A stretch of DNA of 33,852 bases from Anaeromyces robustus (GCA_002104895.1 MCFG01000543.1:1-33852); one strand, 5' to 3'. Shown: positions 1 through 13,330, counted from the stretch's first letter. Notes: generated from the letters alone by a model not told the origin. A program made the numbers and translations.

Positions 1-167
1 TAATATTTATAATTGTTTTAATGGCGCTTTTCTGTAATTTCTGAATTATTATAATTTATAATATAATTATTAATTTAAAGATTTTATCTATACAAAATTA
101 TAACTTTCTATTTAGGGGCCCTTCTAAATAATTAAATTATTTTTTATACTTATATATATTTCTTTAG

Positions 168-295
168 AGTCCAATATCTCGCCAACCAGTGGTCTAAATG
201 GGCTGAAATTCAGATATGTTGTTGCTCTCAAGCAGAGTTTCCCAATGAGCATAAAATCAAAGCGAAGCGGAGGAAATCTTCAATATTTGGCAAGT
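168..295 (+). other. GC-richer island of unknown nature, possible exon or element remnant
   Basis: This stretch stands out from AT-rich surroundings by its base composition. A splice-acceptor-like TTTCTTTAG ends at 167. Two plus-strand frames remain open across the whole island: one from 169 to a TGA at 313-315 (48 codons) and one from 167 to a TAA at 326-328 (53 codons). All minus-strand frames close sooner. The frame from 169 gives a mixed composition with Trp, Cys and a basic end, unlike spurious AT-rich frames, but uses codons (CTC, GCC, CGG, AGG) that are rare in dictyostelid host genes. I do not recognise either translation. It could be a terminal exon of a gene beginning outside the window, a transposon fragment linked to the adjacent repeat, or a non-coding RNA. 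Confidence 0.3.
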
Positions 296-334
296 TATTG
301 TTATTTTTCTTCTGATTATTTTTACTAAAATCTT

Positions 335-524
335 AAGGGTTAAATTAAGTTGATTAATATTTATTTAATTTGTCCAAACCCTTTACTTTTATAATTTAAA
401 TAAATACTTTTTGATATTTATTTATTTTATTGAAAATCGAATAAGTGATTTAGTCAATAACAAAATTTAATTGCAATTGATCTATTAGTGAATTTCAATT
501 TTAAATCCACTAATATTCGCGACA
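335..524 (-). repeat. Solo-LTR-like repeat upstream of tRNA-Met
   Basis: A sequence related to 22629-22853. Shared blocks are the left part (AAGGGTTAAATTAA, then CCAAACCCTTTA and TTTTATAATTTAAA) and the right end (TAGTGAATTTCAATTTT, then ATTCG and ACA). The middle is diverged. Each block contains an inverted repeat: AAGGGTT with AACCCTT, and AGTGAATTT with its near complement. Read on the minus strand the right end starts TGTCGCGAATATTAG, which resembles the TGTAACGAAT start of the LTRs at 24244-32967, so a solo LTR pointing away from the tRNA is the best guess. It ends 64 bp before the tRNA-Met gene. The left boundary is uncertain and no target duplication was found. Confidence 0.45.
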
Positions 525-588
525 TTTACAATATTAATACATTTGATATTAATAATTAATGAATCTTCCTTCCATAAGCCAAGCGAAA

Positions 589-661
589 GCGAAGTTGGCG
601 CAGTCGGCAGCGCGTAAGTCTCATAATCTTAAGGTCGTGAGTTCGAACCTCACACTTCGCA
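589..661 (+). tRNA. tRNA-Met (CAT), elongator type
   Basis: A 73-nt cloverleaf can be drawn. The acceptor stem GCGAAGT pairs with ACTTCGC and A661 is the discriminator base. The D-arm is closed by GCGC/GCGC. The anticodon loop CTCATAA carries CAT, with one T-T opposition at the base of the loop. The T-arm GTGAG-TTCGAAC-CTCAC is perfect. The ordinary TTCGAAC T-loop argues for the elongator rather than the initiator. There is no intron and CCA is not encoded. A T5 run at 662-666 should end RNA polymerase III transcription. A solo-LTR-like repeat ends 64 bp upstream, in keeping with the habit of dictyostelid retroelements of integrating near tRNA genes. Confidence 0.93.
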
Positions 662-1318
662 TTTTTATTAATTTAATAAAAATATCTTAAAAAAAATATA
701 AGATATTTTTATTTAAATATATAATATAATATGTATGATATATATCTATATATATATATATTTTTTTAATTATTTATTTTTTATTTTTTTATTGTTTAAA
801 TTAAATAAAAATTTAATAACTAAAATTAGAAAAAAAACAAAACGTTTATCTTGTTATACACTATATATAACTAAAAAGATAGAAGTACACAAAACAAAAC
901 AAAAAGAAATAAATTAATATATAAATAAGAAAGAGAGAAAAAAGAATAATTATTATTTTTTATTTTTATATAATATAATTTATAATTTTATTTAATTTAA
1001 TTTTTTTTTTAGATATAAGTTGTTATATTGTTATATTTTATATAATGTTAAAAGAAGAGATTTTTTTAAAATACTATTCTATTTATATAATATTTTATTT
1101 TTAAAACTATATAAGATTTTTCTTGATAAAAGAAAAATCTATTTTCTATATATATTATATATAAATATAAAATTTTACATTTTATATATATTATATATAT
1201 TCTATTTTTTTTTTTTTTTTTAATTTTTTAATTTATTTAATTATTATTAATATTGTTATAATTTTTATTATTTTCATATGTTAATATTTTTTTTTTTCGT
1301 TCGAAATTATCAATATTT

Positions 1319-1354
<36 letters not shown>

Positions 1355-2651
1355 AAAAGAAATAATTTTTTTTACCTAATTTAAAAAAAAAGCTTTTTAT
1401 TATTTTAATAAAGATTATTATTTTATAAAAAATAGAGTTTATTCTCCTTTATTAAATAATTAAAAATCATTAAAAATAATAAAAGCTTTTTTTTTTCTTT
1501 TTCTTCTATTACCCTTTTTATTTTCCTTTTACTATTTCTTTTCTTTTCTTTTTTTTATTTTGTTTTAATTTTTTATTTTTATAATGTAATAAATTATTTT
1601 ATATTATTGTTTAAAAATATTTATTTTTTTTATTTTAAATTTTGATGATTTTATATTATTATTGAATTGTATATTAATCAATAATAATATTTTATTTTTT
1701 AATTGTTTTTTGATATTGATAATATACTAGTAGTTATTATTACATGATAAATATATCATTAGTATTAATAAATACTATATATTAAATTAAATATATATTT
1801 TATTGTATATTTTTTAAAAAATATATGAAAAAGAAAAGGAAAAGAATATAATAAATAAAAACAAAAATAAAAGAAAAAAAGAAAAAAAGGAAAAAATATT
1901 TTATTAATTATGACAATTAATTTTTTCTTTTTTTCTTTTTTTCTTTTTTTTTGTTTTTCTTTTGCTTTTCTTTTTCCTTTTATTTTGTATTTTTATATTA
2001 TTAAAAATATTGAATATTGAATATTGAATATTATATATTGTATATTATATTATGTATATTGTATATTAAATATTGTATATTATATATTATATTTTATATA
2101 TTGTATATTATATTTTGTATATTTTATATTTGTTTTATCTAATTTTTATTTTAATAATAATATATATTTTTTTTATTAAGGTTAAATATTTTAAATGATA
2201 ATTTCTTTTTTTGGATGTTTGACTTTATGGATTTTTTAAAATTTAAAAGAAAAATTTTATTTTTTTGCTATTTACACCTTTAATGAAAAAAAAAATATAG
2301 ATGAAATTGATATTTTATAATATATATAAATATTAAAATTAATTTAGTAATATACATTGTAGAATTTGATTATTATTATTATTTTTTCTAATTAATTTTT
2401 TTTATATTTTTTCTTTTCTTTTCTTTTCTTTTCTTTTAATATAAACAAATTAATTGAAATTGTTGGGTATAATAAATATTTTTTTTTCTTAAATATTATA
2501 TTTATTAATTTATTATAATAATAATAATTTCTTCTAATGTTAATAAATTAACTTTATATTATATATATAATTTCCTTTATTTATTTCAAATTTAAATATT
2601 GATCATTTCAAACTTGTATTTTTTTTTTTTTCATTGTGATATTGTTGTTGT
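662..2651. other. AT-rich intergenic region, no gene seen
   Basis: The stretch consists of A/T homopolymers, TATA-type runs and pyrimidine-rich patches. There is a poly(T) tract near 1321-1353, purine/pyrimidine alternations at 1826-1990, and a TATT/GTATATT array at about 2010-2125. Open frames at 735-917 and 1020-1223 are built almost only from Tyr, Ile, Phe, Leu and Lys and follow the base composition, so I do not call them genes. The right end should contain the 3' UTR of the Smaug-like gene; an AATAAATAAA signal on the minus strand at 2577-2586 is a plausible polyadenylation site. Confidence 0.7.
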
Positions 2652-2780
2652 TTAACATTCAAGACTTACACCCTTTTTTTTTTTTTTTTAAAAAAAAAAA
2701 ATAATATTAAAAAATAAAATAAAAAATATTGTTATTAAATAAATTATTATTGTATTATATTATATTATATATATAGTAGC

Positions 2781-2813
<33 letters not shown>

Positions 2814-5183
2814 TTATTATTATTATTTTAATAAAAAAAATACTTACTTGTTTAATGGCTTCAGCTTTGATTAAATCAAATACCTTTAACATTTTATTAC
2901 GTGCACCTAATGCAGTAACTCCACGTTTTAATAATTCATCATTATCTAATTTTATCATTTGTTTCCAATTTAAACCTTCAAATACTGGTGAATATTTATG
3001 TAATCTTAATGAACGTAAGAAAGATGGAATATCTTCAAGCATTTCTAAATTAATTTGATCTGGTATTTTACCCTTTTCACATCTTGGACTAGCATTAACT
3101 ACACTTTCACCACTATGTGGAGTTTCACCATCATCACTTAATGCTTTCTTTGAAGGAGTTGTAGTAGTTGGAGTAATTGGACTAGATGGAGTAGAAACAG
3201 CAGATTTAGCAAGTTTTTCCTTTTTAGCTCTTTCTCTATTCTTAATTACCATATCATTCATTTCTTTACTGAGTGTTAAAATGTTTGATAGAATAGAAGC
3301 ATTCTTACTACTACTACTACTACTATCTTCTTTATTATTTAATAAAATTTCTGTAAGAGATTTACCTTTTGATTTATCATTTTCTACTTTAGATAATATT
3401 TCTTTATTATTATTATTGTTGTTGTTGTTATTGATAGTAGTAATTTCATTTGTAGTTTTAACATTATGTTGATGTTGATGTTGATGTTGATGTTGCTTTT
3501 GATATTGGTGTTGATTTGAATTGTCATTAACATTAATATTAGTATTATTGTTATTAACAGTTTTATTGGATGATTTTGGTGGACGAATTGGACTAATCAT
3601 TGGTGAAGTTTGATTAGAATTAGATTTATAAATATCATTATTAGTACCAAGAAGAGTTAAAGGAGTAGTACTTGGTGATAAAACTGGTAAAGCAGATGTA
3701 CTACTAGCTGCTGTAGATGTATTATTACTATTTAAAATAGATAATGAATTTGGATTCATTAAAGAATTAATAGTATTTTGATTTAACATTTGAAGATTAT
3801 TAGTAGAATTATTGCTGAAAGAATTCATTCTTTGATTATCAGATGAATATAAACTTGTATTATTATTTACCATGATATTGGTTTGGGATGGAGTAAGGAA
3901 TTGATTGGTAGTTTGATTATTATTCATACCATTCATAAGAACAGTATTCATATTATTCATATTACCTAAAACACTTAAATTAGATGCAGTAGCAGCTGCA
4001 GCATTACTTGAATAATCATTCATCATAGTATTCATGTAAGAATTTTTACGAGATGTAGCTGGAGATTGAGAAGAAGTAGAAGATTGAGATGTTTGATGTT
4101 GATGTTGATGTTGATGTTGATGTTGTTGACTGTGATGTTTAACTGGACGTGAAAGACTACTAGTACGTTCATTTAATAAATTTTGATTTGAAAGTGAATT
4201 CATAGCTAAATTATATTCATTCATATTTAATGGACAAGAGAATTGATTTTGATTGGATTTATTTTGTTGAATATTATTATTATCAACAAAACTATTTTTT
4301 TGATAATCATCATCATCATAAAAGGTATCAGCAGAAGTACTATTAACTAATGATGAATTTTCAGATGAAGTATTTGAACAATGTTTAGTACTTGAAGAAT
4401 AAATACTATCAGAAATTGGTTTCTTTATCATAGAATTGAATAATGGATTATTTTTAACTTTTTGTTGTAAAAGAGTTAAAAAGAAACGAACTTGAAGTTC
4501 TGAAATATTTTGTATTAAAGAATAAAGTACAGTAGTTCTTTCACATTCTGATAATACAGTAAACCATTGTTCAATAGCTGATAATTCTTCTATGAAATTA
4601 TTATCTAATTTAGCATTTGCCATTTCTTCAAGAGTTTTTTCATAATTTGATAAATCTTCAAACATTCTTTTTTTTTTTTTTTTTTTTTAAAAAAATGAAA
4701 TTATTATTGATAAAAAATATAAATATATATAAGATATTGATATAAGATATAAATTATTTATAAATATATATTATAAACAAAAATTATAAACAAAAAAAAA
4801 TATATATATATAGACAATAATAATAATATATATATATAAATTTTTATTTAATTATATTTTTTTTAAATAAAAAAAAAAAATTAAACTTACTTATCAATAG
4901 CTTCTGCTTCTGATGATTTGTATTGACCATTATTATATAAATTTTTAGCTGTCATACTTTTGGTATTAATAATTTCAGAATAAGTATTTTCACGATTTTC
5001 ATATATCATTGATTTAACATATGGATTATTTTGTTGTAAAACCATAGGTTTTAAAAGATTGTTAAATGAAGGATCAGAAGTTGGTCTTGTATTATTAGTA
5101 ACGTTACGAATCATCTCTGAAGTTGGTAAATTAATAGAATTCATTTTTAATGGATTTTCTAAATAAGGTTGATGATAAGTCAT
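2652..5183 (-). CDS. Smaug/Vts1-like SAM-domain RNA-binding protein (three exons)
   Basis: Proposed exons are 5183-4891, 4666-2848 and 2672-2652, giving about 710 residues. Donor GTAAGTTT at 4890 and acceptor AG at 4668-4667 join in frame through a split Lys codon; donor GTAAGTAT at 2847 and acceptor AG at 2674-2673 add a short tail ending in Cys. Residues about 123-168 ([17 protein letters not shown]) resemble the conserved N-terminal region of Smaug proteins. Residues about 633-704 form a SAM domain with the basic [15 protein letters not shown] helix that in Smaug and Vts1 binds CNGG-loop hairpins. Between them lie Asn, Ser and two His-Gln repeat tracts. By family knowledge the protein should act in the cytoplasm, repressing translation and promoting deadenylation of target mRNAs. 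The family call is firm; exon 3 and the first Met are less so, because the Met opening exon 2 follows an A-run and could also serve as a start. Confidence 0.88.
2673..2847 (-). other. Intron 2 of the Smaug-like gene (probable)
   Basis: The donor GTAAGTAT lies exactly at the end of the SAM domain, after a CAA codon. The open frame beyond it turns into Ile/Lys low complexity, which is typical of reading into an intron. The best acceptor is 175 bp on, with the same T-run to A-run to AG layout as intron 1. The resulting last exon is only seven codons long, including TAA. Confidence 0.6.
4667..4890 (-). other. Intron 1 of the Smaug-like gene
   Basis: This 224-bp AT-rich intron has a consensus GTAAGTTT donor. 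Its 3' end is odd: a T-run passes directly into a run of more than 20 A before AG, in place of a pyrimidine tract. Splicing keeps the frame (AA|A, then ATG TTT GAA). The upstream open frame would otherwise stop one codon after the donor. Confidence 0.82.
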
Positions 5184-8100
5184 TGCTTTTTTATTTATTT
5201 ATTTATTTTATAATTTATAATTTATAATATAGTTTTTATTTAACAATGTTTATAATTGTTCTTTCTTTTATTAATATTTATTTGTATATATAGAATAATA
5301 TTTTTTTGTTTATAATATTAGAATAGGAATTATAAATGTTTTTATTATTATTGTTATTTTATTATTGTTATTTTTTGTGTATTATTAAATTAAATTAAAT
5401 TATTTTGTTATTGTTATTCTTTTTATTAAAAGTCTTTATATTTTTTTTTTCCTTCTTTTAATTTAGTATATATTCATTTGTATTTATTTTTTTATTTTAT
5501 ATATATATAATTTTTTTTATCAAATAAATTGGATATATTTCTATTCTTATTTTTTTTATATAAAAAAAAATTTGAATAAAATAGGTGAAATATTAATTAT
5601 TTTTGATAAAAAAAAATATTGTATTAATTTATTATTTAAAATTTTCCTTTTTTTCACTTTTTTTTTATAATATAAAATGTAATAACATTGTAATTATTAT
5701 ATTTTTGTTTACTTTTATATTATATTATTTGTTTTGTTATTGATTTAATTTGTTTTAATTTTTAAAAATGTAAAACTATTTTAATAATTGAATAAAAATA
5801 AATATTTATATACTTTAAAAATATATAAAAAAGGAAATAAAATTTTGATTTAAAAATATATAACACTTAAAAGAAAAAAAAATAATAAAATAAAATAAAA
5901 TAAAGACTTTTTTTATTTTATATTTTATTTATTTATTATTTTTTTATTAAGATTTATTTTAATTCTTTAGTTTAAAAAAAAAAAATTACTTAAAATAAAT
6001 TTAAAACATTTAACATTCCAATAAATTTTTATTATTTTTTAAAAAAAATTCAAAATGAAAATATATAAAAAATTGAAAAAAAATTTAAAAAAAATTAGTG
6101 AAACTTTTTTCTTTTTATAATAATTTTTTTATTGATTATTAAATGATTAATAAATAATTTAATTATATAATAAAAATATTTATTATTCAAAAAAAAAATA
6201 ATAAATAATTATAAATAACTATAAATAATAAAATATTTTGCTTTATAATTTTTTTTTTCTTCTATTTCTTCTATACTTTTTTTTTATTATTAATAATAAT
6301 AAATAAAGATTATTTAAATGAATATTTAGTAATTTTATTAATTAATTTTTAATAAATCAACTTTTATACCAATTAAAGTTTATTTATTATTATTATTATT
6401 ATATAGTATAAAATAAAATATTATAATAATAAAAAAATATATAAAAGTATTTTTATATAATAATAAATATAAAAATTTATATTTATTATTATTATTATTT
6501 ATTATTTATTATAAACTTTGAAAGAAAAAATTTTTTTATATATCATTTCATTTCAAGAAGATTTTTGTTTTTAAACAAATCAATTATAAAACTTTATTTT
6601 ATAATAAATAATAATTAATAATTTATATTTAATTATAATATATATTAAGTATATTAGTTAATATATACTTAATATATATTATTTCAATATAATAAAATAA
6701 ATATTTATAAGATTCTTATATTTAAAATGTATTCATGAGGAGACACATCCTTTAGTATTATAAATAATATTATATTTCATATGTAAAAAAAAAATTTTTT
6801 TAAAAAAAATATATATATACTTTCTAAAATATTTTAACAGTAAGTTTATATTCATTACACAATTTATATATTTTAATTACATTATAATATATTATATTTA
6901 AATCAAAAAATATATTATAATATATTTATAATATATTTATATAATAATTTTATTTTATATTGTTTATATATTTTAAAGTCTATTGTTATAAATTTCTTTC
7001 AATAAACAAAATACTATAATTCTATAATATATTAAATTATTATAATATATTAAATAATTAATTTTATTTATATTTAAATAAATTAAATAATTTCTTTATT
7101 AATAAATAAGGTTTAATATGAAAATATTAAACATGTAATATAATGAAAATTAAATTGTATTATAATAAATTATATTGTTTCATTTTATTAAAAATAAATT
7201 AAACATTGTACTACAAGTGATTTTAAATTAAATTAAATTTTGAATATAAAATAAATTAAAAAATAACTTTTTTTTTTTAAACTATCCTGTTTTGTTACAA
7301 TAACAAAAAAATAATAAATAATAGTAAATAATAAATAATAATAAATAATTGATAATAGAAATAGTAGATAATAAATAATTGATAATAGAATAATAAATAA
7401 TAGATGATAATAATAATTGATAATAAATAATTCTTAATAGTTAATATAGCAATAAATGATTGTTAATAGTTAATAATATCATTAACTATTATTAATGATA
7501 TTATTAATAAATAAAGAAAAAAAATAAGAAATGGTTAAATAATTAATATTTAATATATAATAAATAAGAAATAAATTAAAATATAATTAAGTAGAGAGAA
7601 TTATATTTTATGCTTATTTAATAGTAAATTTTTACTGTTACCATTTTTGATAATGAATTGAAATTTTAATTATATATTAATAATATATGGGTAATTAAAT
7701 GGTTCATATAATACAATGTAGTACAATATAATTTATATTTATATTGTCAAATATATACTCAATTTAACACAATATATTCAAAATATATTTGTTCTTAAAT
7801 ATCATCAATAAATTTTATATTATTTAAAATAAAATAAAATAAAAAAAAAAAAAAAAAAACAAAACAAAATAAATAATAATAATAAATAAAAAAAAATCCA
7901 AATCGGTTGAAATATAATTATAATTAATTAATTATTTTTTTTTTTTGTTTTAAAATTTTTAAATAATTAAATTAAAAATTTTATATATATAAAAAAAATA
8001 ACTAATAAATAAATAAGTAAATGAATGAATAAATAGAAATTAAATAAAAATGAGTAATTTTTATTTTATATATAAAAATGAGAAAAAAAATATAAATAAA

Positions 8101-9727
8101 AAACCAAATGATATTCTTTTGTAATATACATAAAAATTATAAATTAAATTATATTATTTATAATGATAATAATAATAAGTAAAATAAATAAATAATAGTA
8201 TAATATTCAATAGAATAATAATAACAAACTATATAATAATAAATAATAAATAATAAATAATAAATAATAAATAATAAATAATAATGATAAATAATAAATA
8301 ATAAATAATTATAATAATAATAAATAATAATTTATAATTAATAATAATAATAATAATAAATAATAATTTATAATTAATAATAATAATAATTAATAATAAT
8401 AGCGAAATAACAAATTATCTTAGTAATAACAAATTAAATAATTATATTTTTATTAAATATATCATAATGAATAGAACGATTATTAAAAAAAAAAATCCAC
8501 TAATTAAATATTATATTTCATAAAATTTAAATAGAATATAAATTAAGTTTAATTGGAAAGATAATAATTAATAAATAATAAATAATAAATAATAAATAAT
8601 TAATAATAAAATCATAAATAATAGATTAACATTTATATTTAATATTTAGATTTAATAAATTATTATTAATTTTAAATAATAATTTCTGGATAGATTAACA
8701 ACGGACAAAAAAAAAAAAAACAATACAATTAACAAAATAATAAGGAAAAAAAAATAAACATAGAAGTAAAAGTATTGAAGGAAATAAATCATGCAAAGCT
8801 AATTATTTTAATTCCTATAATTTAACAATACAATACAATAAAATACAATATAATATAATATAAAATGAAATAATAATAATAATAATAATAATGAAATTCT
8901 GCGTATATCTAAAAGAAAAAAATTATAATATTTTTTGTTTTTTTTTCATGTTGTTTATTTTATTATAATTATAATTATTATTATTATTATTATTATTAAA
9001 AAACTTTTTTCGTTTTTTAAGTTTAATAAAATATTCATATTAAATAAAAAAAAAATTTTTGTTCCTTCTTTTTAATCTTAATTTCTAATTTTTTTTTCTT
9101 ATATTTTAATTAAAATTGTTTTCTTTCCATCATAAATATAATAAAATAAAAAGGTTTTTATAAATATACATGAAATAAATTATTAAAGTAAATAATTATA
9201 ATGTTAAATAAAAACTATAATTTATAATAACTATAATTATTATTTAAAAGAAAAAAAAAAAACTAAAAAAATAAAATATAATATAAAAAAATATAGTCTT
9301 TTTTTTGGTAAATTCTAATAAAAATACTAATTTTTAAAATTAAATGAAAAAAAAACCCCTTTAACCCATTTACCAAGAATTATATTGAAATGGATTTTTT
9401 TTTGTGATACTAAAAAAAAAAATTTTTTTTTCATTTGTTTTAATAATAAATTTAAAATTCTATTTTTTATAATTAATTAATTATTTATTTATTTATTTAT
9501 TACATATATATTTACTTATTTATTATATATATATATTTATTATATATATTTATTTATTTATTTATTGATTTATTTAATTCTATTTTATATTATTTCTTTC
9601 CTCAATAATTAAAAATTTTTCAATAAATAAATAAATAATAAATTAATGTATACAAAATTATTACAAACTTTAATGTAATGTAAACTTAAAATCATAAATA
9701 AAATAATAAATAACAAAAATTTTTTTT

Positions 9728-9767
<40 letters not shown>

Positions 9768-9997
9768 TAATATTAAATTGTTTATTTTTAAATAAATATA
9801 AACTTCATTAATTTAATTAATTATTTTAAATTTTATATATAAAAAAAACTTTTTTTGATTTACATTTTCTTTTTTAATTAGTATTAAAATAAAAACTATT
9901 TAATAATTTTATTTTCTATAATTTTTTATTATTCTTTATTTTTTTATTTTAATTTTTATTTTTATTTTAATTATTAGTTACAATTTAATTAAATATT
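5184..9997. other. AT-rich gene desert, left part
   Basis: No frame with gene-like composition, no tRNA and no element termini were seen. The DNA is a patchwork of poly(A)/poly(T), TAA/ATT and AAATA-type repeats, for example AATAAATA arrays at 8238-8350. The long poly(T) tract at 9721-9766 is among the longest in the window. Short GC pockets occur at 6728-6750, 8689-8706 and 9354-9375 (CCCC and CCCATTTACC in an A-run). None could be assigned. The first few hundred bases should include the promoter of the Smaug-like gene, but no element is distinctive. Confidence 0.65.
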
Positions 9998-10303
9998 AAA
10001 GATCAACAACCGTTTTTTTTTTAATTATTTATTTAATTATTAATTATTTTTTTTGTAATTTATGGATGTTGATGTATGGTGTCTTTATAATTATTTTTAT
10101 ATTTATATAATGAATTTAATAGAATTTTAATATTAAAATAAAATGAAGTAAAGTAAAAATAAAATAAAATAAAATAAAATAAAATAAAATAAGAAAAAAC
10201 ACCACATAAAAATAATAATAAAAATAAATATAAATACATTTTTTACACATGTTATTAATATATATATTAACAATTAAAAATTAAAAAACGGTTATTGATC
10301 TTT
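9998..10303. repeat. 306-bp segment with 21-bp terminal inverted repeats
   Basis: AAAGATCAACAACCG followed by a T-run at 9998-10018 is matched in inverse orientation at 10283-10303, 20 of 21 positions, differing by one C/T. Inside, ATGGTGT near 10077 and ACACCACAT near 10200 also oppose each other, so the segment could fold into one long imperfect hairpin. There is no open frame inside. This is the layout of a MITE-like non-autonomous DNA element or a hairpin RNA source. No convincing target duplication was found, and only one copy is in this window. Confidence 0.45.
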
Positions 10304-13300
10304 TTTATTTTTTATCTTTTAATTTTTATTTATTCAATTCATTATTGAAAAAAAATTATTCCACTTCTCTATGGATCTTTTTTAATTATTAAATATTATT
10401 ATTAATTAACTAATTAATTATAAAATATTATTTATGAACTATTTTTATGTTTAAAAATTTTAAATTCATTTAATAATTATTTATTTATAACAAATAAATA
10501 ATTATTAATTAATATTTATTAAATATCTAATGAATTAATTAATCGTTGATTTTTTTTAATTATTTATTTATTTTATTTATTCTTATTTGTTTAATCTTGT
10601 TTTGTTTTACTTCAACTTAAAAATTCTCATTATGTTTTAAAAAAAAAATGTTTTAAAAATAATAATTATAATAATAATAAAAAAAAAGTTTCAATTAATT
10701 AATTAAAAAAAATTTTTTTTTTATTTTTTTTTTTTTTTTAAAAAAAAATAATCCCATAATAAATTGAAACATTTATTATATGTTAATGGCATATTAAAAT
10801 ATAATCAATAATAATTTAAATAAAGACAAAACAAATAAAAAAAATTTTTTTTTTCAAAAATTATAAAAAGATGATAAAAAAATTTTAAATCATTTTTTTA
10901 ATATAATAAAGTTTAAGAAAATAAAAATAAAAATAAAAATAAAATAAAAATAAAAATATGAAAAATAAAGAGATGATATAAATATATAAAAAAGAATGAG
11001 AATAATAAATAATAAAATGATTAAAATTAATGATAATATTAAGTATAATAAATGACTAATAATATTAAAAAGGAGATTTTCTCATATAAAATAAATGAAT
11101 AATTACTAATTATTCTTTTTATTTTTCTTATTTACTTGTTTACTTATTTTATTTACTTAATTATTTATAATTTTTTTGTAAAATAAATTCAGCCATACTT
11201 TTATTTTTAATGACTAAAAGCAAAATACTAATTTTTTAAATTTTAATGTAAATCAATAAAAACTTTTTTATATATATAAATATTTTAATTATCTTTTTTT
11301 GTTTATATTTTTTTTTTTTTTTCAATTTTGTATCTCATAACTTTTTTAAATATATTATTAATTATTCTTTTTAATTTCAATTATAAATTTTATTAATAAA
11401 TAAAGTTATTTTTTTAAATATATAAACCTTATTTATTATTATAATTATATATAAAAAATTATTTTTATATATTAATTTAAATTATAATACTTATTTTTTT
11501 ATATTATTTAATGTTTATCTTTTTTTCTTCTTATTATTGTTTCCAAAAAAATATTTTTATATATAATAAAAATAAATTCTCCGTTTTATCCACCTGACGG
11601 AAAATTATTAAATAATAAATATTTTTAATATCCGGTTTAATAGAATATTAACAACAAATTAATAAAAAAAAAATTTAACTAAAAAAAAAAAAAGCATGCT
11701 ATTTTTTAAATAAATTTAATAATAAAATAGAATTAATTAAAACAATATAATGAAATATATATAAATAATATTAATAGTAATAATAATATATAATACTTAA
11801 TATTATTATAACACGAAAATAAGTATTAATATTTAATATATATACTATTTTAATCACTGTAAGAAAAAAAATAAATAATTCTTTTTTAATAATTTAAAGT
11901 TTTAGATCATTACTATTTTTTATTTCGTTTTTTTCTTTTTTCTTTTTTTGTTATTATTAAAAAATGTTTTTATATAATAATAATATAATATAATATTTTT
12001 TATTTTGATATAATCATAATAATTATTTTTTCTTTTTTCTTTTTTCTTTTTTTTTTTTTTTTTTAATCTTATTATTCAAAACCAAAACATACAAAAAAAA
12101 AATTTTTTTTTAATTCACCGCAAGTATAAAAATTAATTCAAATCAATATAAATAATTATATAATAATTATATATTATAATTTTAATATTATTGGATATTA
12201 ATATATAAAAAAGCCATATGTTATAAATGAAAAATGAAACAATGAATGAAAAAAAAAAAATTAAAATAAAAAAGTCGAAAAAGAAAAAAAGAAAAAAGAA
12301 TTTTTATTAAATCAATAGGATTCAATACAAAAAAATAATCCAAATATATTTATAATAAATAAAAATATAAGTTATAAATATATATTTATATATTATATTA
12401 TATATATTATATTATATATAATAATATATATAATAATATAATATCAAAATAAATGAAATTGGTTAAAAATAAAATAAAAAAAATTTTTTTAATTTATTTA
12501 AATTCTTTTGATTTAAATTTTTCCATTTTATTAAATATTTATACATTATGTAGTATATTGATAATATATAAATAATTAAATAATATATTTATTACAATAT
12601 ATTTATTATTTATATAAAATATATCTTGAATTTTTCCATATTAAATTTTTAAATATAAATAAATAAATAAATAAAATAGAAATTATGAATTTTCATTCTT
12701 ATCATTGTTAATAATAATGAAAATTCTAAGTAATACTTATATATAATAAAAAAAAAAAAGGTTTTTAATAATTATGAGAAAAAAAAAAAAAAAAAGGTCG
12801 AATTTTTTTTTTAAAAAAAAATTTATATTTTTCAATGAAAATCAGTATAATCATATAATGATCATATTACAAAATATGATTATTATTTATTATTATTTGT
12901 TATTATTTGTTATTATTTTACTTTGTCATCAAAAATATAATAATTGCCATTAATTAGATTTGCTAAGTATTTCAAGTATTAGGGAAAATTTAATCCACAA
13001 ATGTTTGAAATTAATAATAAAAGAATACTAAGCAAATAAATAAAATTAATAACTATGATTTTAATTGTATTAAAAACTCTATAATAATAATAATAAAAAT
13101 AATAATGAAATGAAATAAATCAATATGCTAAAAAAAAAAGTTTTTTTTTTATAAAATAAAAGTTACTATTAATTTTTTTTTTGTTTTTGTTTTAAAATAA
13201 ATAAAAGTTATTATACCATTTTGGTCAATAGTTTATTTTGTTTTAAAATAAAAGTTATTATAATATTCTATTCTATAATTTATTTTGTTTTTTTCTCAAC

Positions 13301-13330
13301 TTTTTATACTTACACAATTTAAAAAAATAA

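Noticed and set aside
735-1223. Two short plus-strand frames (735-917, 1020-1223)
   Set aside because: Composition is almost only Tyr, Ile, Phe, Leu and Lys, following AT-rich DNA; no domain, no splice context.
2855-3472. Plus-strand frames opposite the Smaug-like gene
   Set aside because: They are antisense shadows of the coding exon; the Leu-rich run mirrors Asn/Ser codon repeats.
10752-10759. TCCCATAA, similar to the upstream element of dictyostelid small RNA genes
   Set aside because: An 8-bp match with no recognisable small RNA 60-70 bp downstream; insufficient on its own.
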